DNA of 64,000 nucleotides from positions 1,674,001 to 1,738,000 of the forward strand of contig CAXXKC010000002.1 of NCBI GenBank assembly GCA_963674835.2, read 5' to 3'. The DNA is from G963674835 sp963674835. Lineage in GTDB: Bacteria; Planctomycetota; Planctomycetia; Pirellulales; Thermoguttaceae. The notes below the pieces were generated by a model that saw nothing but the letters and a program-made list of their open reading frames with translations, had not been told where the DNA came from and did no database searches. The first letter of the stretch is position 1. Every line of letters begins with the position of its first letter. Made by a program: the position numbers and the translations under genes. Positions 34,523-44,142 of the stretch are shown here, piece by piece.

Positions 34523-37507
34523 TTGTTCTGCGTGTCGCGGTGCGAAGCCGGGCATGTCGGCGCGGGGAGTGGCGAGCATGAGCCGCTTGCCTTCTTCGAT
34601 GGCGTGGAGCATCGTCTGGTAGTCGGGATCATCGGCGGTCGCGAAGAGCGGTGTGGTCTGGGCGTCCTTTGACATGGATATGCCGCGTCCTCCGGCCTTG
34701 GAGGAAAGGTGGGCCGTCAGCGCCGGACTCAACTGGGGGTTGGAGAAATTGATCCACGCCAGCCGGCCGTCCCAAATGGCGCTGTGGTCGTTCGGTTGCG
34801 GGAGGTCGCCATGGCAGGACTGGCATTTCTTGGCGTATGCGCCGCGATACTGTTGCGCAAACCACGGCGATTCCTGGCCTGTTGCCGCGTCGGTGCAGAG
34901 GTCTCGCCGGCCCGGCGATAGGGGCCGACTGTGGGCGTACGTCGCGTAGTAGGGGACATTGGCGTCGATCCAAAGGTAGATGCGGCGGCGGTCTTCCTGC
35001 GGAATCGACTGCCCGCAGTGGTCGGTGTCGATGTACTCCAGCAGCCGGCTGGCGTGCGAACCGGTCCACATCGGCTGATTGACGGCCGTCGGAGTGCGCA
35101 ACAGCCAGTAGAAATGGACGAGCGGTTTTGACTTTTCCTGCTCTGAGGCGAGCATCTGGCCGGTCGCCATGTCGTGTTGCCGGTAGGAGCGGCTTCGTCC
35201 CAAGAGGTTGTCGTAGGCCATGCTGAAGAAGCGGGTTTTGTCGCCGCTGAGCGTCAGCCCGCCGTCTGGGTTGGCGCCGCCGTGGCAGCGAACACAGTAT
35301 TTGTCGAGGACGGGCTGAACCACTGTGGGGAAATCGACGATGCCGTCGCTGGTCCAGTCGGGCCGGACGAGCTTCGCCGCGCGACTGCTGGCGGCCAAGC
35401 GATGCCGCGGCGACGGCGGAGCTTCGGAACGGGGCTCATGGCAACCGATGCAACCCAGGGTTTGCCCCGGCATGACCTGGACGCCCGAAGTCATCCGCTG
35501 CAATTCGCGTCCTTCGGCATCGAGGACCTGGAAGTAGATCTCGCGCAACGCCGGAACCTGGAAGTGGGCTGAGCCGTCCTCGCCGATCGGCGTCGTGCCC
35601 CAGGTGCGTTTGGCATAGTAGGTTCCATAGCTCATCACGGGCGATTGATCGTAGGCCCGCGAGACGAGGTCCTCGGTCTTACGCATCTGTTCCATCACGC
35701 GGATGTACTTGGCCCGACCCCGTTCGATGCCCGACAGGCCGCGATAGACGTCGACCAGGAAACAATCGCCATAGGGTTCGTCGGCCACGGTCGTCTGCGG
35801 GGCGATCGCCGCCGGTTTGGCTGTCGGTCGAAGGGGCAGAGGATTGTAGCAGCCCATCGAGGGGTGTTCGACGAGGAGCCGCTTGTTGTCGTGAATGTCG
35901 AGCAAATAGATGCGAAACCGCTGCGCGCCGCCGCTTCCGTAGGCCACCAGGAACGTGGAATCGCTAAGGGGAAAGGGATCGCGATACGACCACTGATGGG
36001 AATGGTCGCCGATCTCGGAGAACTCGCGCGTGATCCAGACGAATCCCTCGCCGCGCGGGGCCTCGGGACCGTTGCGTGCCGTCACCAGGCCGATCGCGCC
36101 GTGCGGCCAGCCGTGGTGCGGGGCGAAGGTGGCGACGACGACGTCGCGGTAGCCCGGCAGCGGTCGCGCCTGCCAGAACGTGCCGACGTCGCGAATGGTG
36201 TTGCCGAAGAAGAGTTGGTAGGCCGTGCCGTCGGGGTTCTGTGTCCAGAGACTTTGCCGGAAGGTCAAATCGCGGTCGATGTACTCCCAGCGAGTAAAGA
36301 GGACACGGCCGTCCGGCAGCATTTGCGGGCTGAAATCGGCCAGTGTGTTCATGCTCACGCAGCGAATGTCGCTTCCATCGGCCGCCATGCGATGCAGATT
36401 CGAGGCGGGCCCCGGCTGGCAGAGCGTGTACCCGCCACGACGCGTCGAAACAAACACGAGGCTGCCGTCCGGCAGCAGGGCGGGACTAATGTCGTGGTAT
36501 GGTCCGGAGGTGAGCTGGCGGAAGCCTTTCCCGTCGACACCGATCCGACAGATGTGCCAGAACGGCTCGCCCTTGCCGCGGTAGGAGAAGAAGAGAGTCT
36601 GGGCGTCGTACGACACGTTCATATCGTAGATGCAGCCGTCGGGGTCGCTGAAGATGGTCGTGGGCGGCTCGCTCGGCTTCGCGGGATCGAACACGTGTAT
36701 CTCACATCCAGGCCCACTCGGCTGGCTCTGCCAGAGATGGCAGCTGATCGTGTTCGGCCGGCTGAGCGGGTGGCGGGTGATGTAGGCGATCCGTGGCAGG
36801 ACGACGTCGTCGATTGGGGCACTGACGCCGCTCGACGGCTCTGTCGATCGAAACGGCATCTCCGCGCGGTGATCGCCGGAGGCCGTCCAGAGATTGCGGT
36901 AGCGGACCGTCCGCTGCCACGGGCGAAGTCCGACCATGCCCGCCGCCAACGGCCGCCGAGTATCCTCGTACTCCAGCACCCGCTTTGCATCGACGTCGAC
37001 GGCCAGCGTGTTGCCTTGCATCGTCACCACAAGCGATATCCACCGGTTCACGGGAACGTTGCACGGGGCATCCTTGAGGAGTTCGAAGTCGTGCCAGTGG
37101 CGACCCAGTCGCAGGACTTGGCGCTGGACATCCAGAGCAATCTCGTAGCCGATGAAGCTGTCGGCCCCGACAGCCGGTTCGTTTACACGCACGATGAGGC
37201 CAGCGTTTCCGTCTCGTCGATCGGCGAACCACAACTCCACACCTACCTGGCCGTCGGCCAAGGGCGGCGATTGGCGCAGAAGCTTGGGGCCGGGTCCGCC
37301 CTCGATTTGCAGTTGACCGTCCTTCGCGGTCCAGACACCGCCGCACGCAACAAACCCTTCGACGGACGACTGGCGGGCGACTTCATCGTGGCCGACAGGC
37401 ACAGGGAACTGGCGAGCTCCTGCCACGGAAGTCATGGTGACGAGCACAGCCCAGATGCTCATCAAGCGGCCCCATCCAACCGGTCGCGAGAATTGCAGCA
37501 CGTTCAT
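34520..37507 (-). CDS. HzsA-related secreted tri-haem protein with N-terminal lectin-like domain, copy 3
   Basis: The protein has about 995 residues. A hydrophobic start (LMSIWAVLVTMTSVAGARQ) is a signal peptide. Residues 30-215 form a concanavalin-like sandwich (LQIEGGPGPKLLRQSP; VGVELWFADRRDGNAGLIVR; YEIALDVQRQVLRLGRHW), resembling DUF1080/LamG domains that bind or cleave sugars. The propeller follows (DISPALLPDGSLVFVSTRRG; FSPQMLPDGRVLFTRWEY). Haem sites are CIGCH near 686, CVRCH near 738 and CQSCH near 895. GGAGG directly abuts the ATG at 37507, so the GTG at 37501, six bases from it, is an equally good start; a TTG at 37516 also exists. It probably is co-transcribed with the fused copy upstream (34 bases). 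The extra sugar-binding-like domain supports a glycan-oxidation role. Confidence 0.8.
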   Translation of the reverse strand: MNVLQFSRPVGWGRLMSIWAVLVTMTSVAGARQFPVPVGHDEVARQSSVEGFVACGGVWTAKDGQLQIEGGPGPKLLRQSPPLADGQVGVELWFADRRDGNAGLIVRVNEPAVGADSFIGYEIALDVQRQVLRLGRHWHDFELLKDAPCNVPVNRWISLVVTMQGNTLAVDVDAKRVLEYEDTRRPLAAGMVGLRPWQRTVRYRNLWTASGDHRAEMPFRSTEPSSGVSAPIDDVVLPRIAYITRHPLSRPNTISCHLWQSQPSGPGCEIHVFDPAKPSEPPTTIFSDPDGCIYDMNVSYDAQTLFFSYRGKGEPFWHICRIGVDGKGFRQLTSGPYHDISPALLPDGSLVFVSTRRGGYTLCQPGPASNLHRMAADGSDIRCVSMNTLADFSPQMLPDGRVLFTRWEYIDRDLTFRQSLWTQNPDGTAYQLFFGNTIRDVGTFWQARPLPGYRDVVVATFAPHHGWPHGAIGLVTARNGPEAPRGEGFVWITREFSEIGDHSHQWSYRDPFPLSDSTFLVAYGSGGAQRFRIYLLDIHDNKRLLVEHPSMGCYNPLPLRPTAKPAAIAPQTTVADEPYGDCFLVDVYRGLSGIERGRAKYIRVMEQMRKTEDLVSRAYDQSPVMSYGTYYAKRTWGTTPIGEDGSAHFQVPALREIYFQVLDAEGRELQRMTSGVQVMPGQTLGCIGCHEPRSEAPPSPRHRLAASSRAAKLVRPDWTSDGIVDFPTVVQPVLDKYCVRCHGGANPDGGLTLSGDKTRFFSMAYDNLLGRSRSYRQHDMATGQMLASEQEKSKPLVHFYWLLRTPTAVNQPMWTGSHASRLLEYIDTDHCGQSIPQEDRRRIYLWIDANVPYYATYAHSRPLSPGRRDLCTDAATGQESPWFAQQYRGAYAKKCQSCHGDLPQPNDHSAIWDGRLAWINFSNPQLSPALTAHLSSKAGGRGISMSKDAQTTPLFATADDPDYQTMLHAIEEGKRLMLATPRADMPGFAPRHAEQ

Positions 37508-37540
37508 CCTCCACAATGTAGGGCCGATTCGGCACGACGA

Positions 37541-40500
37541 TCACGGTTCCACAATCAAGCGGAAGCCGACGTCGTGGACGCGTTGCCAAGGTTCGTACGC
37601 GCAACGTACCGTGGAGCCGGCGTCGGCGGGACGGTCGGACCATGAGCCACCGCGAACGGTGCGGCGTTCGGAAAGAGCTTCGTCGTTGCGGCCATCGCTT
37701 TCGACGTAAGGATAGTGACGATAGGCCGTGCGCGTCCACTCGCTGACGTTGCCCACCATGTCGTGGAGGCCCCAGGGGTTGGCATCGGTCTGGCCGACGT
37801 AGTCGACGACATGCCAGTGGTCGCGGAAGCGTTCGTCGTGCAGGGGGAAATTCATCGCCGGTGGGTATTCGTAGCGGCGGGGTAGTGCGCTGGGGCCATC
37901 GTAACCCATCCGATACCACCGCAGGGATTGGTCGGCCAGGTTGGCGAACGGGCTGAAGTCGGTGGCCAGTGTGCCGTAGAAGAACTGTGTCGACGTGCCG
38001 GCCCGGGCCGCCCACTCCCACTGCGCCTCGGTGGGCAGAGCGACGTGAAGGCCCGTCTTGCCGGCCAGCCACCGGCAGAAGCGCTGGGCTTCGTGCCAAG
38101 AAACCCGGGCGACGGGCTGGTTCGGATGATTGGCGATATGGCCGGGCACGGTGTGATCCATATAGTGCATGTCGACGTAGCGCGTGTCGTGCTCCGAATC
38201 GAATTGGGCGTATTGTTCGTTAGTGACTTCCGTCGTGGCCATCCAAAACGGCCGGGCGATGCGCACGACCGACCGCGGGCGCTCGTCCGGCGAACCCTCC
38301 AACGTGCCGAGGACGAACTCGCCGGCCGGAATCCAAACCATCGTCAAGGCGACGCCATCGCCAAGGTCGAGCGTTTTGCGCGGACCGTCCGGACCGGCAG
38401 CCTGAGATCGCCGCGCGTGGTCGCCGTCGAAAGGAAAACGCTCGGCCGTCAGCCCGTCCGGACTGGCCGGCGATTCCGGCGGTGGCGCGACGAACGCGAT
38501 CGGGCCGCGTTTGGCGAAGGCCGCCTCTGCCGCGGCGAACTCCGCCTCCGGATCGACAGAGTGCCCGGCAAACACCTTTTGCAGTTCGCAACGGCGTTTT
38601 TGTTGATCTTGTCCGCGATACTCGGGCGGCTGCCAACGGCCGTGGTTGGGCACGTTGAGGTCAATCCAGCAGTAGATCCGCTCGCACGCCTCATGGCCCA
38701 TGCCGACTAACGTGACGCCATGATGCCCCTTCTCCAACATCTGAATCAACGGGCTGGTCGACGCGTGGTACTCCATAGGCGTCAGCAGCTCCATGTCGCT
38801 TTCCACGCCGGCGCGATGCACGTATGGATGCAGCGTATTGTAGGCCGTCTCGGGGTCGCGGAACGATGGCTTGCTTCGCGGCCCGACGGAGGGCGGTCCG
38901 TCGTGGCAGCCAATGCAGTATTTCTCCAGCACGGGAAAGACCTCGTGCGCGAAGGCAAACGGCCGCGGTCGGCCATACCACGGCTCCAGCGATTGCGGCT
39001 CCTCGCGGCTGGCCAAGGTGCGCCGGACCGGCAGCGTGGTGCTGCGCGCCTCATGGCAACCGACACACGAGACCTCCTCGCCCGGCATGCCCACAAACCA
39101 ACTGCGCATCAACTGGACCGCGCGGCCTTGTTCGTCGAGCGGCTGAATGGAGACGGGCATGTTGGCGGGGATCTTGAAATACGCCGAACCATCGGACAGG
39201 ACGGCGGCCGTGCCGAGCACGCGTTTTACATCCCAGCCGGACTCCACGCCGATAGACGGAAAGCCTGCCTTCTCGTTGTAGCCGAAGTGATAGGCGAAAA
39301 CACGCAGACTCTTGACGGTGCCACGTGGCACGCCTTCGAGGCCCGGACCGTGGTAGATATCGGCGATGTGCACGGCGGCCGTCGGGTTGCCGAGCTCGAC
39401 GCGATCGGGGATGATGGGGGGCCGGGGGCGCGCCGCCAACGGCTGGGGTTCAAACAACGCGGCGTCTTCGATTTCCGCAATCCGCGTCGCGTTGTCGAAC
39501 ACGTCGACGAGATAGATGCCCCAGAGGCTCGTCGGCGTGGGCTTCTGCGATACGAGGAAGTACTTGCTGCTCAGCGGGCAGGGGTGCGTTGTCAGCGCCG
39601 GATCCTCTTTGCGGTACACGTCGCCGACAACCGCATCGCACACCGTACCCAGCACGGGCTTGCCATAGCCGGGGACGAGTTGGACGAAGCCGGTTTGCGT
39701 CGCCGGCAACACCGCAGGCGTGACGGCGATCCGTTCGCCTTCGACACCCCACTCTTTCGACGTCGGCCGATAGCGGAATGGGTAGCTGCCCGCCAGACCG
39801 GGATCCAGAATTGCCAAGCGCCCGCAGTCGCCAAAATCGTGATGCCCACTGAGAATACCAACCAGGCGCGTCGGATGGTCGGGCACGGGGCGTGCGAAAC
39901 GAAAGGCCGTCGGAAACCACGAGTTGCTGCCGTAAACCGCAAGCTGCGTGGTGCCGTCGGGATTCATGGTCATGCGGCGGCGGGAGAAATAGTGCGGGAT
40001 GTCGCTGTATTCCCATCGTTGAAACAACACGCGACCGTCATTGAGGACTGTCGGATCGTTGTCGGTATCTTGATCGAAGGTGAGTTGCCGCAGGGCCTTG
40101 GTTGCAGGATCGAACAGATAGAGGCTGGCCACTTGCCCGCCTCCGTTCAGGCACGGGAGGCCGATATACGCGCCCGTCGCACAGAGGATAAGCCGGCCGT
40201 CGGGCAGGTAGCACGCATCGAAGAAGTCCAGGTCGGGATAGTCGGTGGGCGTCAACTGCTTCAGGCCGGTACCGTCGCTGCGCACCTCGAACACGGCCCA
40301 TCGCCCATTGGCATCGGTGCTCGAAAAGAGCATCCGGTCGGCCGAATAGTCCAAGCGCACGTCGCGCACGATTTTGCCCTCCGGCGGCCGACACAGCGAG
40401 TGCAACTTGGGTTGGCCACGCAGGTCCGTGAGCACGGCGATTTCGTTGTCCCAGGCTTGGCGCGGAATGGCGACGTGCGTCAGGTAGTTCGCCGGCACAA

Positions 40501-41350
40501 AACCGGCGTCGCCGGCAACCACGTGTCGCGCTCGCTGGCCGGGAAAACTGCGGCGCACGATCAGGAGCTTGTCGAAATCGAGCAACGGATTGGCCAGCAT
40601 GGCCGCCCGCAGATCGGCAACGAGTTTCTCAGCGGGTGCAACGGCCGCGTCATCGCCCCGGGCCAAAGCCTGTAACAGCCCTGAACGCTGTTCGGCCAGC
40701 GCGGCAACGGTCTGCCGGTACTTCTGGCCGTCGTAGCGGTCGGGAAATGTCTGTTCCAGATCGTCGATGGCCCGGCGCGCGGCTTCGACGTTGACCTGCT
40801 GCAGGGCGTCGCGCGCCGCGCGACATCGCGAGCGGACCGCCCGCTGTTCGGGCGTCAGACGCGGCAACTTCCAGCCTTCGGGGAACGGTTGGGACGACTT
40901 GAACCGCAACGCGCAAATGTGCGGCATCGGCCCCGAAGATTCCAGCGTAAGCGTGTGCCGGCCTTCCGTGATCTGCCGGCTGCCCTGATTCTCCCACTTG
41001 GCCGACTTCGTGTTCCAGTCGCCCGTTACTCCCGCGAAGCCTACGCACCACTTGGTGCCATCGAGATAGATCGTCACCGGGCGCGAGGCGGCCGCGGTGT
41101 ATTGACCGAACAACGTGTAGTCGGCCGTGACGGGGAAAGTGAGCTCGTACTCGGCGCGGTTGGGCAGGGTACCCGCGTTCCAGATGCAGGCCGGTCCGCC
41201 GGCGTACTCGTGCCCCGGCAAGCTGACGCGCACGTTGCCGTCATCGAACTCGTGGGCGGGAAGGGAGAACTCATCGGCCGCCAGGGCTGGCACCATCCCG
41301 CAGAACAAGGCCAGCGTGCAGGTGAGAAAGAGTCGGTGAGGCGTCGTCAT
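37541..41350 (-). CDS. HzsA-related di-haem protein fused to a C-terminal FGE-like domain, copy 4
   Basis: The 1269-residue secreted protein has a signal peptide (LFLTCTLALFCGMVPALAA). The first 160 residues form a PA14/CBM-like sandwich (AEYELTFPVTADYTLFGQYT; RPVTIYLDGTKW). A helical linker precedes the propeller (DFFDACYLPDGRLILCATGA; DNDPTVLNDGRVLFQRWEY). Only two haem sites are present: CVGCH 762-766 and CIGCH 812-816; the third site of its paralogues is missing. From about residue 1000 an FGE/SUMF1-type domain appears (MVWIPAGEFVLGTLEG; FWMATTEVTNEQYAQF; VSWHEAQRFCRWLAG; LPTEAQWEWAARAG; GNVSEWTRTAY; VRGGSWSDRPADAGS). The catalytic Cys pair of true FGE is absent after RGGS, so it is probably a binding module. 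Start ATG 41350; ribosome site weak. Domain fusion of this kind is unusual. Confidence 0.82.
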   Translation of the reverse strand: MTTPHRLFLTCTLALFCGMVPALAADEFSLPAHEFDDGNVRVSLPGHEYAGGPACIWNAGTLPNRAEYELTFPVTADYTLFGQYTAAASRPVTIYLDGTKWCVGFAGVTGDWNTKSAKWENQGSRQITEGRHTLTLESSGPMPHICALRFKSSQPFPEGWKLPRLTPEQRAVRSRCRAARDALQQVNVEAARRAIDDLEQTFPDRYDGQKYRQTVAALAEQRSGLLQALARGDDAAVAPAEKLVADLRAAMLANPLLDFDKLLIVRRSFPGQRARHVVAGDAGFVPANYLTHVAIPRQAWDNEIAVLTDLRGQPKLHSLCRPPEGKIVRDVRLDYSADRMLFSSTDANGRWAVFEVRSDGTGLKQLTPTDYPDLDFFDACYLPDGRLILCATGAYIGLPCLNGGGQVASLYLFDPATKALRQLTFDQDTDNDPTVLNDGRVLFQRWEYSDIPHYFSRRRMTMNPDGTTQLAVYGSNSWFPTAFRFARPVPDHPTRLVGILSGHHDFGDCGRLAILDPGLAGSYPFRYRPTSKEWGVEGERIAVTPAVLPATQTGFVQLVPGYGKPVLGTVCDAVVGDVYRKEDPALTTHPCPLSSKYFLVSQKPTPTSLWGIYLVDVFDNATRIAEIEDAALFEPQPLAARPRPPIIPDRVELGNPTAAVHIADIYHGPGLEGVPRGTVKSLRVFAYHFGYNEKAGFPSIGVESGWDVKRVLGTAAVLSDGSAYFKIPANMPVSIQPLDEQGRAVQLMRSWFVGMPGEEVSCVGCHEARSTTLPVRRTLASREEPQSLEPWYGRPRPFAFAHEVFPVLEKYCIGCHDGPPSVGPRSKPSFRDPETAYNTLHPYVHRAGVESDMELLTPMEYHASTSPLIQMLEKGHHGVTLVGMGHEACERIYCWIDLNVPNHGRWQPPEYRGQDQQKRRCELQKVFAGHSVDPEAEFAAAEAAFAKRGPIAFVAPPPESPASPDGLTAERFPFDGDHARRSQAAGPDGPRKTLDLGDGVALTMVWIPAGEFVLGTLEGSPDERPRSVVRIARPFWMATTEVTNEQYAQFDSEHDTRYVDMHYMDHTVPGHIANHPNQPVARVSWHEAQRFCRWLAGKTGLHVALPTEAQWEWAARAGTSTQFFYGTLATDFSPFANLADQSLRWYRMGYDGPSALPRRYEYPPAMNFPLHDERFRDHWHVVDYVGQTDANPWGLHDMVGNVSEWTRTAYRHYPYVESDGRNDEALSERRTVRGGSWSDRPADAGSTVRCAYEPWQRVHDVGFRLIVEP

Positions 41351-41609
41351 ACCAGTTTCTTCGACAAGACGTCGGTGGGACTGATGGAGGGCACACAGCG
41401 GACCACCGGCGGGCCGAGTCGTGCGGCACGGGCCGAAACTCCATGACGGCGATTCGCTCATCGCCATCTTGAACGGTAGGACTCGACACGTCAAGCGTCG
41501 GCAATGAGCGAGCAGGTTTTTCGTGTCTCCCTGCCCGTGCACGTTCACGCATCTTGACATGAATCAGGGCCTGTTGCAGGCACCGTGATTCATCAGTCGA
41601 TCGGGCGTT

Positions 41610-41703
41610 AGTGCGTGTTGCACTTAACTGTAGCGTTCGCGGCGGCGTGTTTGTACAGTTCCGAAAGCGAAAAACACGCTACGATTACGCCGAATGCGCT
41701 CTA
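41610..41703 (+). repeat. Dispersed stop-codon element, copy B
   Basis: Best preserved copy. The left end is AGTGCGTGTTGCACTTAA. The central GCGTGTTT (after CGCGGCG) pairs with AAACACGC to form a hairpin, and the right end is TACGCCGAATGCGCTCTA. The last CTA (41701-41703) is the minus-strand TAG stop of the next gene. The outer arms AGCGTTCGCGGCG and CGCCGAATGCGCT are also partly complementary, so the whole unit can fold as one long imperfect stem. Confidence 0.88.
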
Positions 41704-43524
41704 ATCGCCGCTTTCGTCCTGGGCCGGCCGGACGACCAGAGAGCGAATTCGCAGGTTGCGATCGGCAGGCGGGTCGCAGAAGTCGTTGGTGAACGACAGA
41801 CTCACTTTGTGCTCACCTTTGGCGATCTTCGTCTTCAGGCGGAGTGTGTGCCAGCCGGGTTTCTCGATCTGCAGGTCGGCAATCGGTCGGTCATCCAGAC
41901 CGACTCGCACGTTGGGAAGCTCGCCAGCCGCCTCGGTCCCGCTTGCGCGAACAACCAGCTCATACTCGCCCGAGGCGTCGAAGCGCACGCGACAGGCGAT
42001 CGTGCCGTTGGAGCCGAGGTAGGCCGCGCCGTCGTTGCTTCGCGAGAAACGGAAATCTCGCTGGGGCTCCATGGTGGCGGCAGCGATCGTGACCCCAGCG
42101 GAACAGTCGCCGAATGGGCATCCCAGGTTGGTTAGCAGGTTCGAGATGTACCGGCTCGCCTTCTCGGGGTTTGAATCGTCCTCGGCCCAGCGAAGCTGAT
42201 CGAGGAGGAGGAAACCTGTGCCAACCGGCACCTTGACGAGCAGACCGGGTTCCAGCAATCGCTTCGACCTTAAGGGGGGCGTGGGGCCGTAGACGATGCG
42301 GTCGAGGCGCACGTTGCGGTCCTCGCCGGTTGTTGGATCGTGCGCGTCGTTGACGAAGGCGAGCCTCAGTGTGTGCTCCCCTTGAGTGACAGGCGCGGTA
42401 ACCTGGTACGTGCCCCACGCGTTTCCCTCGGCCGTGACGCTGCCGCAGGGCTGGCCGTCGAGCGACAGTTCGACGCACGGATACACACCCGCACAGGGAG
42501 TTCCCTTGGCGCGGACCTGCAACGTGTATCGGGCGGTTCGCGGGAATGTGAGCTTCTTTCGGAGGGCGGCCGTGCGCCACATATAGACGCTCTCGTCGTC
42601 GACGCGCGGCTCGCCAAATTCAGCTTCCATCGACTCGGCCTCAACGACCACCGAGTTTGAGGGATCGGGCTCGCCTGCCGTGATTGCATAGTCGGCCACG
42701 GCCGCGGAGAGGGGTGTGCGCTCGCGCCACGAAAGATCCTTCCGGTCACCGTACCAGTAGAGTTCCTGATGGGTGAGCCCGTCGATAACGGAATCGGGCT
42801 CGGCGATGGTCACGCGGGCCGCGCCCGTCCGTTGGGCGAGAATCGGTTCGGGAAACAGGCTTTGCAACCGGTCGATCCCTTGGGGTGTGGCACCGTGGAG
42901 GATGACGCGCCCGCCAGCTTCCACGAAGCGGCGGATCTCGGCGCAGCTGTTTGCGACCTCGCTCGATCCCGCTTCGGCCAGCAACACGCCGAAGTTCTTC
43001 AGCTCGATCCGGTCGAGCCGGCCTGACAGGTCGGTGAAAGCGACGTCGAGATCGCGGAGGCGGCTCGCCAAAGGCATGTTCTCCTCGACCACGGCCAGAC
43101 GCACAGGCCGCTTTGCCGGTGAGGCCGCGTGACACAACAGGTGCGATAAGGCCAGTTGTGACAGGAGGTATCGCCCCCGCCCTTCGAGCACTTCCAGCAC
43201 GGCGACGTAGACGAGACCTTCCGGCCCGCCCGAATCGACCAGCACCCGAAAGCGGCCATCGACCGGCTTCTGGATGGTCTTGCGCGCGACCACGTGATCG
43301 CCGCGCCAGAAGCGGAAGGGTGTTTGCCAAGCGCCGGTGGCCATGGGCGGGAACGGCCCGAGCGCGGTTCGTTGGAAGGCGATCGTCGCGCCCCGGTCGA
43401 CGAGGGTCGCGGGCAGAGCACCGCTCAGACGCTGTGGGAGTCCCATCGGAGTAACAGGACGAGTAACACTTCGGATAACAGTGGGCCGATTTCGGCCAGA
43501 GCGGCAGCGGAGGCGACTGCGCAA
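41701..43524 (-). CDS. Probable 5'-truncated glycosidase-like protein (C-terminal part, tandem carbohydrate-binding domains)
   Basis: This frame of about 600 residues has no signal peptide and no credible start. In-frame codons run open from its first TTG (43524) back into the tRNA-Lys gene. The first clear start is an ATG at 43446. The first third (FRFWRGDHVVARKTIQKP; RFRVLVDSGGPEG; LEGRGRYLLSQL; RRFVEAGGRVILHGATP) resembles the accessory region of large planctomycete GH2-like enzymes with an amidotransferase-like fold. Two beta-sandwich modules follow (RYTLQVRAKGTPCAGVYP; GEHTLRLAFVNDAHDP; and EYELVVRASGTEAAGELP; GEHKVSLSFTNDFCDP). No catalytic domain is present. It is most simply the 3' remainder of a larger enzyme cut off at the tRNA. 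Its TAG stop coincides with the end of element copy B. Confidence 0.6.
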   Translation of the reverse strand: MRSRLRCRSGRNRPTVIRSVTRPVTPMGLPQRLSGALPATLVDRGATIAFQRTALGPFPPMATGAWQTPFRFWRGDHVVARKTIQKPVDGRFRVLVDSGGPEGLVYVAVLEVLEGRGRYLLSQLALSHLLCHAASPAKRPVRLAVVEENMPLASRLRDLDVAFTDLSGRLDRIELKNFGVLLAEAGSSEVANSCAEIRRFVEAGGRVILHGATPQGIDRLQSLFPEPILAQRTGAARVTIAEPDSVIDGLTHQELYWYGDRKDLSWRERTPLSAAVADYAITAGEPDPSNSVVVEAESMEAEFGEPRVDDESVYMWRTAALRKKLTFPRTARYTLQVRAKGTPCAGVYPCVELSLDGQPCGSVTAEGNAWGTYQVTAPVTQGEHTLRLAFVNDAHDPTTGEDRNVRLDRIVYGPTPPLRSKRLLEPGLLVKVPVGTGFLLLDQLRWAEDDSNPEKASRYISNLLTNLGCPFGDCSAGVTIAAATMEPQRDFRFSRSNDGAAYLGSNGTIACRVRFDASGEYELVVRASGTEAAGELPNVRVGLDDRPIADLQIEKPGWHTLRLKTKIAKGEHKVSLSFTNDFCDPPADRNLRIRSLVVRPAQDESGD

Positions 43525-43551
43525 TCCGTTGACAATACGGAGGTTAGAGAG

Positions 43552-43624
<73 letters not shown>

Positions 43625-43679
43625 TAAGTCTTTTTAATGTAAGTGTTTATGCATCCCTGCCTTCAGGTCGTCCCCGGCT

Positions 43680-43781
43680 AGCTACTCCCGATGCTTCTGG
43701 TACGCTGCCGGAAGACGAAACCCGCCCGATTCGAGCGAGCGGGTTTCGGACAGCTACTAACCAGCGAAAGGGGGAGTAGCT
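43680..43781. repeat. Nested inverted repeat between tRNA-Lys and integrase remnant
   Basis: The inner stem CGAAACCCGC (43716-43725) pairs perfectly with GCGGGTTTCG (43739-43748) over a 13-base loop. The outer arms AGCTACTCCC (43680-43689) and GGGAGTAGCT (43772-43781) are also perfectly complementary. The inner hairpin resembles a terminator without a clear T-run. The outer arms flank it symmetrically just before the integrase remnant. Either a terminator or a recombination-associated site is possible. Confidence 0.5.
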
Positions 43782-43784
43782 GCC

Positions 43785-43970
43785 ATGGATAAGTCTACCC
43801 GATCCGGGGCTGACGGTAAACGGGCTCCAAATCCCTGCGAGAGCTTCCCTGTATTCGACCATCCGGGCGGCCAGTGGGCGAAGAAACGCAGGGCCGCCTG
43901 CGTTGGCTCGTGGCGGACGGACCCCGATGGGGCTGTTGCGATGGAGAAGTTGGATCGCGAATGGCCCTGA
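43785..43970 (+). pseudogene. Decayed tyrosine-integrase N-terminal fragment
   Basis: The 61-codon frame contains FPVFDHPGGQWAKK and then WRTDPDGAVA. This follows the N-terminal pattern of planctomycete phage-type integrases (FPL..H..G.W.KK.RG...YFG.W.DPDGAL..YL). The segment between WAKK and W..DPDGA is disturbed, and the frame stops after REWP, so the catalytic domain is lost. A short frame that follows (43903-44091, ending WKVLSDNL) is not recognised and may be part of the same decayed gene. Its position next to tRNA-Lys fits an old integrated element. Confidence 0.6.
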
Positions 43971-44142
43971 AAGAGAGACGGCCGTGTACCGCCTCGCATT
44001 GATGTGTCGAACGGATGACCGGGGCAAGTTTGTCGGGGTTTTGCGACGCCAACGGGATGGCTCCTGGAAGGTCCTATCTGACAATCTATAATGGCGACGA
44101 GCCGTCGTGGGGGACGGCTGTCCGTCTTCGCGAGGTCATTTG

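Noticed and set aside
38200..38400. Sulfatase-activating activity of the FGE-like domain
   Set aside because: The catalytic cysteine pair after RGGS is missing and no sulfatase gene is present in the window.
35645..40675. Long plus-strand frames across the HzsA-related genes at 34520 and 37541 (666 and 651 codons)
   Set aside because: They oppose clear coding genes and show no motif or domain. They are the usual antisense frames of high G+C DNA.
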